64,000 nt of DNA. Origin: JAEUHZ01 sp964552795 (lineage in GTDB: Bacteria > Planctomycetota > UBA1135 > GCA-002686595). Location: positions 240,458 through 304,457 of the forward strand of contig CAZKIO010000001.1 in the NCBI GenBank assembly GCA_964552795.1, given 5' to 3'. The notes under the pieces were generated by a model. The model was not told the DNA's origin, did no database searches, and saw only the letters and a list, made by a program, of their open reading frames with translations. Every line of letters begins with the position of its first letter. Position 1 is the first letter of the stretch. Both the position numbers and the translations under genes were made by a program. This document shows positions 9,156 through 19,920 of this stretch, piece by piece.

Positions 9156-10088
9156 ATGGCTCAACACACCCCCCGTCGACGCACCTCCCGACTCGGGTGG
9201 CTTCCGCTCACGCTCCTGGTCCTCCTGGGCGCGGGTGCGGCGGTCGCGACCCTGTACTTCCTCGGCGACGGCAAGCTCCCCTGGCAGCAGTCCGCGGCCG
9301 CCAAGGCCGAGGTCGACCGCGCCGGGAAGAAGCCCTATCCGCGCGCCGCGCGCAACGTGCCGGCGTTCCAGCACGTCACGCTCGACTACCTGCTCGATCC
9401 CAAGAGCGGCGAGCCGCTCGTCGTGTGGCTCGAGCCCGAGAAGGCCAAGGAGCGCGGCCTGCTCGAGACCAGCCAGGTGCTCGGCCGCGTGACCAAGGCC
9501 GACAAGCGCGGCGGCTACGTGTTCACCGAGGCCGATTTCCTGCCCGCCGGCTCGCCCGCGAGCCGCACGGCCGCGATCCCCGCCGGCATGCACGGCGTGA
9601 CGATCACCGCCGCGCAGGTGCCGACCATGCGCGGACTCAAGGCCGGCGACAGCTTCATCCTGGTCGCGGCGGCCTCGGCCAAGCCCGCGCCGCTCGGCCC
9701 GCGCGGCTCGGCGGTCTCGCCGGAGGCCCAGCGTCAGGCGGCGGAGTCGGCCGCGTTCGTGGCCATGACGCGGCGCATCGTCGACGGCGGCCTCGTGATC
9801 GAGGCGATGCCGGACACCGGCAAGGGCAGCCCCAAGGACGAGACCTTCGTGGCCGTGCCCGACGCGCAGTACGGCGACCTGGTCAGCGCGCTGAACAACG
9901 GCATCGAGATCACGTGCCTCGCGCAGTCGACGAACCCGCTGGTGCAGGCCTCGCCGCTGCCCGAGCCGCAGCGGCCGCAGGCGCCGGAGCAGATCACGAT
10001 CGTGAACGGTGACGAGACGCGCACCGTGGTGCTGCCCGCCAAGCCGAACTCGTCCACGCCGAACGGCGGGGCCGGAGGCCCGCGCTGA
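9156..10088 (+). CDS. cpaB: CpaB/RcpC-like Flp pilus assembly protein
   Basis: This 310-residue protein has a basic N-terminus and one membrane helix (about residues 15-37), followed by a periplasmic part. The segment AIPAGMHGVTITAAQV...LKAGDSFILVAA matches the SAF-type domain of CpaB/RcpC. In that family the domain helps assemble the secretin channel in the periplasm, possibly by binding peptidoglycan or glycans. It begins 60 bases after the TadE-like gene. Its stop overlaps the ATG of the next gene by one base (TGATG), so the two are co-translated. The tail is Pro/Gly-rich. Identification rests on position in the tad locus as well as on the domain. Confidence 0.75.
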   Translation: MAQHTPRRRTSRLGWLPLTLLVLLGAGAAVATLYFLGDGKLPWQQSAAAKAEVDRAGKKPYPRAARNVPAFQHVTLDYLLDPKSGEPLVVWLEPEKAKERGLLETSQVLGRVTKADKRGGYVFTEADFLPAGSPASRTAAIPAGMHGVTITAAQVPTMRGLKAGDSFILVAAASAKPAPLGPRGSAVSPEAQRQAAESAAFVAMTRRIVDGGLVIEAMPDTGKGSPKDETFVAVPDAQYGDLVSALNNGIEITCLAQSTNPLVQASPLPEPQRPQAPEQITIVNGDETRTVVLPAKPNSSTPNGGAGGPR

Positions 10089-11587
10089 TGCGGTCGATCG
10101 CCGCCAGGCTGCACAGGGCCAAGGCGCGCCGTCGCGGCGCGTCGCTGATCCTGTTCGCGATGCTCGTCTTCGTCGTGCTGGCGATGGCGGGCCTCGTCAT
10201 CGACGTCGGCGTGGCGCACCTCGCGCAGGCGCAGATGCAGACGGCGGTCGACACGGCGGCGTTGGAGGGCTGTCGCTGGCGGAACTACGACGAGTACCTG
10301 ACGAGCAGCGACTCCGGACGCCGGCGCGAAGTCTCGGAGCTCGTTCGCCTGGTGTTCGACGACGACCTCGACCCGACGCGCGGCGGATACCAGCCCGAGA
10401 CGGGCCCGCTCTCCGTGCCGGACGGGCCGGACGCCTATGCCTTCGCGGCCGGGCCCAGGCTCAAGGTCACCGGAGGCGACGCGGGCAACCTGGGCGTCCA
10501 CGCGCAGGTCGGAGAGTTGGCGCCGAGCGTCGCCGCTGCGGTCGACGATCCGATCCTGCAGCGGAATCCCCGCAACAAGATCCACGGCGACCAGGTCACC
10601 GGGCGGTTCGTTCCCGCGCCGTACGCCACGGGCACCGGCAGCCCGGAGAGCGGCGCCTACGTGCGCCAGGACTTCGTTCCGGCGCCCTCGCCGCTGACCA
10701 GCGCCGAGGTCTACCACGCGTTGAGCTTCCTGGTGCGCATGCGCCGCAGCGCGCAGATGAACCCGGATGGCGCGCCGACGATCGCGGAGGACGTCGAAAC
10801 GAACACCAGCTCCTCGTTGCCGCGGCTGCCGCTCCTGTTCTCGATGGGCAGTACGCTGCGTCAGGCCGCGGGCGAGACCTGGAATCCCAGGATCGACGGC
10901 CTGACCGTGCGCGCCACGGCGATCGCCTCGGCGATGCCGGCGTTGCGGATCGCGCCGCCCGTGCGTCATCCGGACGGCACGCCGGTGATGGATCACAGCA
11001 CGTCGATCCCGCAGCCGATGGCCGGGACGCTGCCGTTCGCCGTGAACCTCGACTCGTGGATCTCGATCGCCGCGGCCGCGTGGCACAACGCCACGGCCGG
11101 GCAGATGACCGTGCAGTCCGACGGGACGCTCCTCTGGGGCGGCAGCGTCGTGGGACGCTTCGCGGAGAACCTGCACTCGGTCGGGAACGCGATCGTCCCG
11201 CTGTCCGCGCCGTTCCCCGCGTTCGCCAGCGCCTCGCAGAAACCCAGCTACGTCGCGATCTACTCGACGATCCCGAACGCCAGCGGCGTGCCGGTCGAGC
11301 GCGTGATCGGCTACGGCTTCGGGCGCGCCGCGTTCTCGGGCGGCAGCACGTTCCAGCTCTCGGTCGGCGAGAACCTCACGTTCGGGATCGCCAACTGCTG
11401 GATCGCGCAGGACAACGCCAGCGCGCACCTCGACGACTTCTCCGCGCGCGACCTCAGCGCCGCGGAGTGGAACGCGGTCCTCTCCGAAACGTTCCGCCTC
11501 GCCTATCCGGGCGGGGGCGGCCAACCCTCCTTTGATTACACCCAGGTCCGGCCCGGAACCGTGCTGGCCCCCGTTTTGACTCGCTGA
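10088..11587 (+). CDS. TadG-like protein with N-terminal pilin-type helix
   Basis: This 499-residue protein begins with basic residues and RRRGASLILFAMLV, a TadG/TadE-type hydrophobic helix (about residues 18-42). The sequence VIDVGVAHLAQAQMQTAVDTAALEG follows, typical of the putative Flp pilus-assembly TadG N-terminal domain. Unlike true pilins it lacks Glu at +5. The rest is a long secreted domain with no recognised enzyme motif, although TadG proteins can carry a von Willebrand-like fold. Members are thought to anchor or cap the pilus at the envelope. The start codon overlaps the cpaB stop. The next gene starts 18 bases after this stop. Confidence 0.75.
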   Translation: MRSIAARLHRAKARRRGASLILFAMLVFVVLAMAGLVIDVGVAHLAQAQMQTAVDTAALEGCRWRNYDEYLTSSDSGRRREVSELVRLVFDDDLDPTRGGYQPETGPLSVPDGPDAYAFAAGPRLKVTGGDAGNLGVHAQVGELAPSVAAAVDDPILQRNPRNKIHGDQVTGRFVPAPYATGTGSPESGAYVRQDFVPAPSPLTSAEVYHALSFLVRMRRSAQMNPDGAPTIAEDVETNTSSSLPRLPLLFSMGSTLRQAAGETWNPRIDGLTVRATAIASAMPALRIAPPVRHPDGTPVMDHSTSIPQPMAGTLPFAVNLDSWISIAAAAWHNATAGQMTVQSDGTLLWGGSVVGRFAENLHSVGNAIVPLSAPFPAFASASQKPSYVAIYSTIPNASGVPVERVIGYGFGRAAFSGGSTFQLSVGENLTFGIANCWIAQDNASAHLDDFSARDLSAAEWNAVLSETFRLAYPGGGGQPSFDYTQVRPGTVLAPVLTR

Positions 11588-11605
11588 CGCCAAGGCAGCC
11601 ACCCC

Positions 11606-12850
11606 ATGGAGCACACCCCCCAGATCCTGGTCGTCGGTTCGGACTCGCTGCTCAAGGACGAGTTCGCCGCCGCCGTCGCCGGCCTGCGCGCCTGGAAACC
11701 CGTCGTGCACTGCGTGCGCTCCGCGCGCCAGGGCATCGAGGTCGCGCGCAACCGGCGGCCCGAAATCGTCTGCGTGCAGATCGAGGGCGATCCGCGCTCC
11801 CTGAAGTCGTTCGCGGAGGAGGTCTCGGCCTCGGCGCCGGGCACCGTGATCGTCGCGCTGTACCGGCCCGACGCGCTGGGTTTCTCGGACGGCGAGCACA
11901 ACCTGATCATCGAAGCCGTGCGAGCGCAGGTGCAGGACTTCCTGCGCCGGCCGCTGTCGTCGGCCGAGCTGCAGCAGCTCCTCGACCGCGCGCTGCGCAA
12001 GCCCAAGGAAGCGCAGCGCGAGATCGGCAAGGTCCTGTCCTTCGTCAGCAACAAGGGCGGCGTCGGCAAGTCGACCATGTCGGTCAGCGTGGCCTGCGAG
12101 CTGGCGCGGCGCCTGCCGCCGGGGCGCGTGCTGCTGGTGGATTGCTCGGTGCACCTGGGCAGCTGCGGGCCGATGCTCGACCTGACCCCGACCACCACGC
12201 TGGCGCACGCCGCGCGCGAGCAGAGCCGTCTCGACGAGACCTTGCTGCGCAAGCTGACGCTGCGCCACGAGTGCGGCCTCGACCTCCTGGGCGCCCCGAT
12301 CGACCCGGTCGACGCCTCGGTCGTGGACGACGAGACGCTGTCGCGCACGCTGACGCTGGCGCGGCGCACCTACGACTGGGTGATCGTCGACACCTTCCCG
12401 ATGCTCGACGGGATGATCATGTCGATCCTGGACCTGTCGGACCGCGCCTACGTCGTGGTGCAGAACACGGTCCCCAACGTGGTCGGCGCGGCGCGGCTCC
12501 TGCCGGTCATCCAGCAGATCGGCTTCCCGCGCGAGCGCACGCGCATCGTGCTCAACAACAACTTCGAGAAGGCGCCCGGCGGCCTGACGCTGCAGGACGT
12601 CGAGGATCGCCTGGACGCGGACGTCGATTACGTCATCCCGTACCAGAAGCGCCTGATCACGGCGCTCAACACCGGGCGGCCCTACGTGCTGCACTCCACG
12701 AAGCTGTTCGGCTTCGGCAAGGTCATCCGCCGCATCGTCGACGACCTGGTGGGCGACGCGCCCGTCAAGCAGACGGCCGTCGAGCCGGCACCGGCGCCGC
12801 GCACGCCGCCGGCCGCCCCGGGTCAACCCAAGGCGTCCTTCGCGGACTGA
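11606..12850 (+). CDS. cpaE: CpaE/TadZ-like pilus localisation ATPase
   Basis: This 414-residue protein has an N-terminal receiver-like (ARD) domain (about residues 5-130) and a ParA/MinD-type ATPase domain. The deviant Walker A motif KGGVGKST lies at about 150-157. Later segments DWVIVDTFPMLDG and the NTVPNVVGA switch region follow the same family pattern. TadZ/CpaE places the Tad machine at a cell pole or other site. It sits between tadG-like and cpaF, the normal neighbourhood. The C-terminal 30 residues are Pro/Ala-rich and probably unstructured. Confidence 0.9.
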   Translation: MEHTPQILVVGSDSLLKDEFAAAVAGLRAWKPVVHCVRSARQGIEVARNRRPEIVCVQIEGDPRSLKSFAEEVSASAPGTVIVALYRPDALGFSDGEHNLIIEAVRAQVQDFLRRPLSSAELQQLLDRALRKPKEAQREIGKVLSFVSNKGGVGKSTMSVSVACELARRLPPGRVLLVDCSVHLGSCGPMLDLTPTTTLAHAAREQSRLDETLLRKLTLRHECGLDLLGAPIDPVDASVVDDETLSRTLTLARRTYDWVIVDTFPMLDGMIMSILDLSDRAYVVVQNTVPNVVGAARLLPVIQQIGFPRERTRIVLNNNFEKAPGGLTLQDVEDRLDADVDYVIPYQKRLITALNTGRPYVLHSTKLFGFGKVIRRIVDDLVGDAPVKQTAVEPAPAPRTPPAAPGQPKASFAD

Positions 12851-12871
12851 CCCGAGCAGGGGAGAGAGCAC

Positions 12872-14291
<1,420 letters not shown>

Positions 14292-14299
<8 letters not shown>

Positions 14300-15143
14300 G
14301 ATCGCCATCCTCCTGGCGGCCCTCGCCGTCGCCTCCGCGCTGATCTGGGCCTTCCGGCACCAGAGGCTGCGGCGCATCGCGCGCGAGCGCCTCAACGAGG
14401 ACGTCGTCCTCGCCGAGGAACGCGGCGAGGTGACGCTGGCGCCCTACCTGCGCAGGCACCTGTGGCTGCCGTGGGCCGTCGGCCTGGCGGTCGCCCTCGT
14501 CGGGCGCTTCGCATTGAACCTCGATCCGGTCTACGCGGTCGCGCTGGCCGTGATCCTGGGCGTCGTGGCGCACCTCGTCGAGGCCTGGCTGAGCGCGCGC
14601 AAGCGCCTCTTGCTGGAGTCGCAACTGGCGAACTCGATCGACCTCATGGTCGCGTCGCTCGGCGCCGGCTCAGGCATCATGGAGGCCGTCGCCGCGGCGG
14701 GCGGCGAGGCCGGCGAGCCGCTCAAGAGCGAGTTCCAGGAGGTCCTGGGCCGCATCCGCTTCGGCGACACGCCCAAGCAGGTGTTCGAGGACCTCACGCG
14801 CCGCGTGCCGCTCGAGGCCTTCCGCCTGTTCGGCTTCACGATGGCCGTGCACGGCGAGGTCGGCGGCAGCCTGGCCCCCACGCTCGCCACCGTCGGCCGG
14901 ACCATCCGCGACCGCATCGAGATCGGCCGCCGCGTGCGCGCGCAGTCGACGCAGGCGCAGGCCTCGGTCATCGGCATCGTCTGCATCACGTACTTCCTGG
15001 CCCTGCTCATGTGGCGCACGAACCCCGAGAACTTCGAGGAGTTCATCGCGCACCCCGTGGGCGTCAACGTCGTCGGCATCGCGATCGTGCTGCAGGCCAT
15101 CGGCCTCCTGTGGATCGCGCGGCTGTCGCAGATGCGCTACTGA
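14292..15143 (+). CDS. tadB: TadB inner-membrane platform protein
   Basis: This 283-residue membrane protein has a T2SS-F domain: two N-terminal helices, a cytoplasmic region (LLLESQLANSIDLMVASLGAG, VFEDLTRRVP) and two C-terminal helices. TadB pairs with TadC to form the inner-membrane platform on which CpaF acts. The ATG at 14292 overlaps the end of cpaF. The paralogous tadC follows after 10 bases, as in other tad loci. Confidence 0.9.
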
Positions 15144-15153
15144 GGCCGCGGCC

Positions 15154-16104
15154 GTGATGTTCCCCCCCGTGATCGCCGTCACCTTCGACCTGCGCCTCGC
15201 CGCGGTGCTCGCGCTGTGGACGCTGGCCATCGCGGCCTGCTGGGTCGTGCTGTCGCGCTGGCGCGCCGCGGAACTCGCGCGACGCCGCGCCTGGGCCGAG
15301 GACGAGGCGCTGGCCGCCGAGGGCGCCGAGTTCGAGGACCTGGACGACCAGAACTGGCTGCGCCGCTGGCTGTACCTGGCCGGCTTCCGCGCGCGCGGCG
15401 CACCGGCCCTGTTCCTGGCCGCGACCGGCGCTGCGCTGGTCCTGGGCCTGGCCGTGGCGCTGACGCTGCGCACGAGCGGGTTCGTGCAGGAAGCGGTGCT
15501 GGCCGCCGGCCAGGTTCCGGGCGGCATCGCGGACCTGGCGCGCCCGATCCTGACGAGCGCGCCCTGGATCGTGCTCGTGATCCTGGCCTGCCTGCCCTAC
15601 GCCTTCGTCAGCGCCGCGCGCACGCGGCGCGTGCGCGAGATCGAGCAGGACCTGCCGCTGACGCTGGAGATGCTGGCGACGATGAGCGAGTCGGGCCTGT
15701 CGTTCGACGGCGCGCTGACCAAGGTGATCGAGACCAGCCCGCGGCGTCGACCGCTGTTCGAGGAGCTGCAGGCCTTCCAGGTCGAATCGATCTCGGGCAT
15801 CGGACGCGTGCAGTGCTTCCGGCGCCTCGCGCGTCGCATCAGCCTGCCCTCGATGGCCGTCTTCACGTCGGCGCTCGTGCAGGCCGAGCAGGTCGGCGCG
15901 GGCTTCACGCGCGTGCTGCGCACGCAGGCCGACGACCTGCGCAACCGGCGGCGCGAGGACGCCAACATGCTGGCGCAGGCGCTCACCGTGAAGCTCGTCT
16001 TCCCGCTCGTGATCTGCTTCCTGCCGGGAATCTTCGTCTCGACGCTCGGGCCGACGTTCCTGCAGTTCCTGAAGCTGACCGAGAGCCTGACGAGGGGTGG
16101 CTGA
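15154..16104 (+). CDS. tadC: TadC inner-membrane platform protein
   Basis: This protein has a T2SS-F domain similar to TadB, with membrane helices at the N-terminus, near the middle and at the C-terminus. The cytoplasmic segment is EIEQDLPLTLEMLATMSESG. The frame opens with GTG 15154 directly followed by ATG 15157; either could be used, giving 316 or 315 residues. It acts with TadB as the membrane platform of the Flp pilus machine. The gene ends at 16104, after which 174 bases precede the secretin gene. Confidence 0.9.
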   Translation: MMFPPVIAVTFDLRLAAVLALWTLAIAACWVVLSRWRAAELARRRAWAEDEALAAEGAEFEDLDDQNWLRRWLYLAGFRARGAPALFLAATGAALVLGLAVALTLRTSGFVQEAVLAAGQVPGGIADLARPILTSAPWIVLVILACLPYAFVSAARTRRVREIEQDLPLTLEMLATMSESGLSFDGALTKVIETSPRRRPLFEELQAFQVESISGIGRVQCFRRLARRISLPSMAVFTSALVQAEQVGAGFTRVLRTQADDLRNRRREDANMLAQALTVKLVFPLVICFLPGIFVSTLGPTFLQFLKLTESLTRGG

Positions 16105-16228
16105 CATGAACCCCACCAGAAACCTGCCCCGCCGCCACGCGCGGCCTCGGAGTCGACCCGGACACGGGTGTACGAACCGCGCGCGACGGGGTCTTGCTAT
16201 CCGGATCGTCCCCGAAAAAGAGAGAGCG

Positions 16229-16282
16229 ATGAACTTCCAAGCGCACGAAGCGGCCTTCGGACCCAGGACGGTGCTGCAATGA
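16229..16282 (+). other. 17-codon frame coupled to the secretin start
   Basis: A short frame with a purine-rich site (AAAAAGAGAGAG) immediately upstream runs from ATG 16229 and ends with TGA 16280-16282. Its last bases form ATGA with the secretin start at 16279. It may be a leader peptide for translational coupling, or simply chance. A longer in-frame start at 16106 also exists. Confidence 0.3.
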
Positions 16283-18642
16283 GGCTGCTCGACGCATTCC
16301 ACCGCGTCCGCCAGCCGCGGACCTGGCCCGGCACCCACGCGTTCGTCCTCGCCGGAACGGCCTTGCTGGCGCTCGGCGCGGCGCTGCCGCTGTACGGAGC
16401 GGGCCCGCAGCAGGGCTCGGCGCTGGCGGAGTTCCAGACCTCAGGCGGCTCGCGCGAGGGCAACGTGCTGACGTTCGTCGAGGGCACGATCGCGCGCCTC
16501 AAGTTCACGAAGGGCATCGCGACCGGCCAGGTCAGCGCGAAGCTCGCCAACGGCGACGTCGCCGAGGCGGAGCCGGTCACGGCCGACGAGATCCTCGTGC
16601 GCGCCAAGAAGGTGGGCCGCACGAACCTGATCGTGTGGTTCCGCGAGGGCAACCCCGAGGCATTCGACATCGTCGTCCGCCGCGACCTGTCGGTGCTCGA
16701 GGGCGCGCTCAAGGCGATCCATCCCTCGCTGTCCGTCTCGGCCGCGTCCGACCGCCAGGCGCTCGTGTTGACCGGCACCGTGCCGGACGGCGCCACCGCG
16801 GCCCGTGCCGAGCGCGCGGCGCACGATTACGCGTCCGCCGGCGTCGAGTCGGGCAAGGAAGCCAAGGTCCTGAACCTGATCCGGGTGCAGGCGGCCGTGA
16901 CCTCCATCGAGCAGGGACTGCAGGCGCAACTGGCCAAGATGGGCGCCGCGGACGTGCGCGTGGCGCGCGTGCAGCGCGGCCCGGCCGTCGACGACGCGAC
17001 CGACGTGTTCGTCCTCTCGGGCAGCGTGGACAACGCGCGCATCCTGGACGACGCCACCGATCTCGTCCGCGCCACGATCGGCGACGAAGGCGGCAAGAAG
17101 AGCCGCATCGTGAACCAGATCCAGGTCGCGGACCGCCCGTCCGCCGTCGAGGTCGTGATCGAGCGCGCGATCCAGGAGCAGCTCGGCCTGCGCAAGGTCC
17201 AGGTCAACCGCGTCGCCGGCGCCGAGGCCGACGGCGGTGCCGACATCCTGGTGATGACCGGCAAGGTCCCCAGCCAGACGGCGCTGATGCGCGCGCTGAC
17301 GCTGGCGGCCAAGGTCTACCGCCAGCAGGACCTGATGCTGCGCAAGCGCGCGGGCGAGATCGAGCGCATCACCGAGACCTTCGCCGGCGGCCTGACGCGC
17401 ACGACCGAGAAGCCGCTGCGTCTGGACGACATCGCCACCGACATCCGCGTCGCCGCGGACGAGTCGGGCGCGCTGTACGACTCGCGCACGAGCAACCGCG
17501 CCTCGACGACCAGCAGCACCGGCCTGCGCAGCATCCTCTCCACGCCGGGCGGCGGCCTGGGCGGCAGCGGATCTTCCGGCATCGGGCGCCTGCTCGAGAA
17601 CCGCATCGACACGAACATCGGGCGCGCCAAGGCGCTCGAGCTGGCCGACGGGCGCATCCTGTCGTTCATCCAGGTCGAGGACATCCCCCAGGTGCGCGTG
17701 GCGATCCGCCTGCTCGAGGTGAGCCGCAACGACCTGCTGAACTGGGATTCCAACATCAGGAAGCTGGGCGCCGCCGACTTCGACACCAACGGCATCAACC
17801 CCAACACGCCGGCCCTGGCCTCGGACGGCAGCATCGCCACGAACGCCAACGGCGAGCCGATCCTGTTCGCCTCGAACACGGACGTGTCCAACGTCGTCTC
17901 GTTCCTGGAGGGCGGGTTCACCAACCAGGTGATGGTCGGTGGGCAGCACTTCAACCTCGACGCCGTGTTCAACGTCCTGGAGACCGAGGGCATCGCTCGC
18001 GCGCTGGCCAGCCCGACGCTGACCGTGCTGTCGGGCGAGATCGCGGCCTTCGGCGACGGCGGCAGCGTCAGCATCACGAGCAGCGTCACGACGCCGCTGG
18101 GCGTGAACGACGGCAGCACGGGCGTGTTCCAGACGGTGCAGCAGCTCCCGTTCGGCATCCAGCTCGCCGTCCGGCCGCTGGTGGACGAGGACGGCTACAT
18201 CACCCTGGATGTGGCGCCTTCGGTGTCGAACCCCGACTTCCAGTTGACCGCGCTGGTGCGCTCCTCGACGGGCACGCCGCAGGAGACCGTCGCGTTCGCC
18301 GAGAAGAACCTGCGCACGAGCGCGCGCCTGCGCGACGGCGAGGTGATGCTGATCGGCGGCCTGACGGACCGCTCGCGCAAGGACCAGGTCGGCAAGACGC
18401 CCTGGCTGCACCAGATCCCGCTCCTGGGCTGGCTGTTCACGGACAAGCGCTACGAGGACTCGGATCGCGAGCTCGTCATCGTCGTGAACCCCTCGATCGT
18501 GCGCGACCGGCCGACGCAGGCGCGGTTGTGGGCCTACCCCAGCACGGCCGAGATGCTCGGCCGCGGGAAGAAGAAGGCGGAAGCGCCGGCGGAGCAGCCG
18601 GCCGACGGGAAGTCCAAGGCCGGCGCCGCGGGAGGGAAGTGA
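16279..18642 (+). CDS. cpaC: CpaC/RcpA-type secretin with three BON-like repeats
   Basis: The start ATG 16279 gives 787 residues with a signal peptide (hydrophobic about 20-45). A pilus/secretin N-domain follows (GTIARLKFTKGIATGQVSAKL...ADEILVRAKKVGRTNLIVW). Three successive segments of about 75-95 residues then each end in a V-L-x-G-x-V strand (LVLTGTVPDG, FVLSGSVDNA, LVMTGKVPSQ), which I read as tandem BON-like domains. The C-terminal secretin domain carries VRLLEVSRNDL-like and LASPTLTVLSGE segments, and ends with MLIGGLTDRSRKDQVGKTPWL. It forms the outer-membrane channel for the Flp pilus. Typical CpaC/RcpA proteins are 450-560 residues with a single BON domain, so this one is enlarged. 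The tail is Lys/Ala-rich. Confidence 0.9.
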   Translation: MRLLDAFHRVRQPRTWPGTHAFVLAGTALLALGAALPLYGAGPQQGSALAEFQTSGGSREGNVLTFVEGTIARLKFTKGIATGQVSAKLANGDVAEAEPVTADEILVRAKKVGRTNLIVWFREGNPEAFDIVVRRDLSVLEGALKAIHPSLSVSAASDRQALVLTGTVPDGATAARAERAAHDYASAGVESGKEAKVLNLIRVQAAVTSIEQGLQAQLAKMGAADVRVARVQRGPAVDDATDVFVLSGSVDNARILDDATDLVRATIGDEGGKKSRIVNQIQVADRPSAVEVVIERAIQEQLGLRKVQVNRVAGAEADGGADILVMTGKVPSQTALMRALTLAAKVYRQQDLMLRKRAGEIERITETFAGGLTRTTEKPLRLDDIATDIRVAADESGALYDSRTSNRASTTSSTGLRSILSTPGGGLGGSGSSGIGRLLENRIDTNIGRAKALELADGRILSFIQVEDIPQVRVAIRLLEVSRNDLLNWDSNIRKLGAADFDTNGINPNTPALASDGSIATNANGEPILFASNTDVSNVVSFLEGGFTNQVMVGGQHFNLDAVFNVLETEGIARALASPTLTVLSGEIAAFGDGGSVSITSSVTTPLGVNDGSTGVFQTVQQLPFGIQLAVRPLVDEDGYITLDVAPSVSNPDFQLTALVRSSTGTPQETVAFAEKNLRTSARLRDGEVMLIGGLTDRSRKDQVGKTPWLHQIPLLGWLFTDKRYEDSDRELVIVVNPSIVRDRPTQARLWAYPSTAEMLGRGKKKAEAPAEQPADGKSKAGAAGGK

Positions 18643-18643
18643 C

Positions 18644-19342
18644 ATGCAAGCGATGAAGAAGAACCTCCTCCTCCTGGTCGTGTGCGTGCTGCCGCTGTCG
18701 GCGTGCAACACGTACACGTTCGGGCACCGCGATCGCGACGCGAACGTCGAGCAGCGGCTCGACAAGCTGATCGACCAGTACCAGGCGACCAAGGGCGGCC
18801 CCGACGACAACCCGCGCTACCACGCGGTCGACCACGACCGCGCGCGCAACGAGATCGAGCGCCTGGCGCTCGAGTATCCCGGGCACGTGCGCACGCTGAT
18901 GACCTGCGCCGTGCTCTCGTACGAGTGCAAGGAGCCCGAGAAGGCGCAGAACTTCCTCGACCAGTTGTTCCGCGCGGAACCTGCGCACCCCGACGCCGGC
19001 GTGCTGCGCAGCCGCATCGCGATCGACGAGGGCAATTTGCCGCTCGCCAAGCGCGTGCTGGAGATGCAGATCCAGTACCGCCCCGACCACGCCGGGCTGC
19101 GCGAGGCGCACTCGGGCGTGCTGTACCTCTCTGGAGAACTCGAAGGCGCGGGCCGCTCGATCGACGCGGCCGAGCGCCTGGGGGCCCCCGCCTGGCGGGT
19201 GGCCTATCACCGCGGCCTGCTCGCCGAGGCCGCGGGCGACGCCGCGGCCGCGCGGCGGCAGTACGAGGCGGCTGCGCAGGCCAATCCGGCCTTCCTGCCC
19301 GCGAAATCCCGTCTTTCCGGCATGAATGCGGAGGGCATGTAG
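18644..19342 (+). CDS. tadD: TadD-like TPR lipoprotein
   Basis: This 232-residue protein has a lipoprotein signal (NLLLLVVCVLPLSAC, lipobox LSAC). Helical tetratricopeptide-type repeats follow: RTLMTCAVLSYECKEPEKA, LRSRIAIDEGNLPLAKRVLEMQ, and AYHRGLLAEAAGDAAAARRQYEAA. TadD is thought to act as a pilotin helping the secretin insert in the outer membrane, which fits its place one base after the secretin gene. A hairpin at 19353-19377 follows it. Confidence 0.85.
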   Translation: MQAMKKNLLLLVVCVLPLSACNTYTFGHRDRDANVEQRLDKLIDQYQATKGGPDDNPRYHAVDHDRARNEIERLALEYPGHVRTLMTCAVLSYECKEPEKAQNFLDQLFRAEPAHPDAGVLRSRIAIDEGNLPLAKRVLEMQIQYRPDHAGLREAHSGVLYLSGELEGAGRSIDAAERLGAPAWRVAYHRGLLAEAAGDAAAARRQYEAAAQANPAFLPAKSRLSGMNAEGM

Positions 19343-19352
19343 AATGGCGGTT

Positions 19353-19377
19353 GTCCCACGGCTGGGAAGCCAGGGAC
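19353..19377 (+). other. hairpin between tadD and flp
   Basis: An inverted repeat GTCCC-(ac)-GGCT-GGGA-AGCC-(a)-GGGAC begins 10 bases after the tadD stop. No U-tract follows, so it may be an RNA-processing or stability element that sets pilin mRNA levels apart from the upstream genes. This is inference from position. Confidence 0.35.
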
Positions 19378-19459
19378 GGCTGACACCACTGATTCGGAGC
19401 ATGGCAGCGCGTCCGGATCAGCTCCCCAAGGCTGTCACCCCAACTCCTAGGAATCTGAC

Positions 19460-19789
19460 ATGAAGACTATCCACAAGACGCAGCGCGGCCGGCGTGGGGC
19501 CGCTCTGGTCGAGTACGGCCTGATCGTGGCCGGCGTCGCCCTGGTGGCGGCCGCCGCGGTTTCGATCTTCGGCCACAAGACCGCGCAGATGATCGGCGTT
19601 TCCGCCGCGATGCTCCCGGGTGCGACCGATGCCGACAACGGCACGATCGTGACCGGCAAGATCGTGCGCACGACGACGGACTCGGCGGGCAACATCACCG
19701 TCGACCCGGGCGAGGGCAACACGCTCGAGAACAACCTCGGCGTCGACACCTCGGACCTGGTGACGGACCCGACGCAAGGCGGCGGCTGA
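19460..19789 (+). CDS. flp: Flp-type major pilin
   Basis: This 109-residue protein has the class IVb Flp prepilin signature: a 13-residue basic leader ending in RRG, then AALVEYGLIVAGVALVAAA. The cut after Gly 13 leaves Glu at +5 and Tyr at +6. The mature chain would be 96 residues, longer than most Flp pilins (about 50-80). It carries a polar, acidic, Thr/Asp-rich C-terminus and no cysteines. An AGGAA site lies 6 bases before the ATG. It is the last gene of the tad run, whereas flp normally comes first. A strong terminator follows it. Confidence 0.85.
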   Translation: MKTIHKTQRGRRGAALVEYGLIVAGVALVAAAAVSIFGHKTAQMIGVSAAMLPGATDADNGTIVTGKIVRTTTDSAGNITVDPGEGNTLENNLGVDTSDLVTDPTQGGG

Positions 19790-19817
19790 GCCGACTGCCA
19801 GCGAAGGACTCGCTACG

Positions 19818-19853
19818 CGCGAATCGGGAGGCCCCCGCGGCCCCCGGTTCGCG
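19818..19853 (+). terminator. rho-independent terminator of the tad locus
   Basis: An 11-base-pair stem CGCGAATCGGG/CCCGGTTCGCG with one T-G wobble is followed by the U-rich run TCGTTCTATT. It lies 28 bases after the flp stop. Confidence 0.75.
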
Positions 19854-19908
19854 TCGTTCTATTCCGGGCGGGGCAGTCGAGGGGGACCTGACGGCGCGGG
19901 CGCTCGAG

Positions 19909-19914
19909 TAGGAT
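19909..19914 (+). promoter_or_regulatory. TAGGAT -10-like box, leaderless position
   Basis: TAGGAT ends exactly six bases before ATG 19921, so transcription would start at or next to the start codon. No ribosome-binding site is visible. Confidence 0.45.
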
Positions 19915-19920
19915 CCGCGC

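Noticed and set aside
16106..16282. A 58-codon frame between tadC and the secretin gene
   Set aside because: The translation is Arg/Pro-rich without hydrophobic segments. Only its last 17 codons have a plausible ribosome-binding site, so it was listed only as a short coupled frame.
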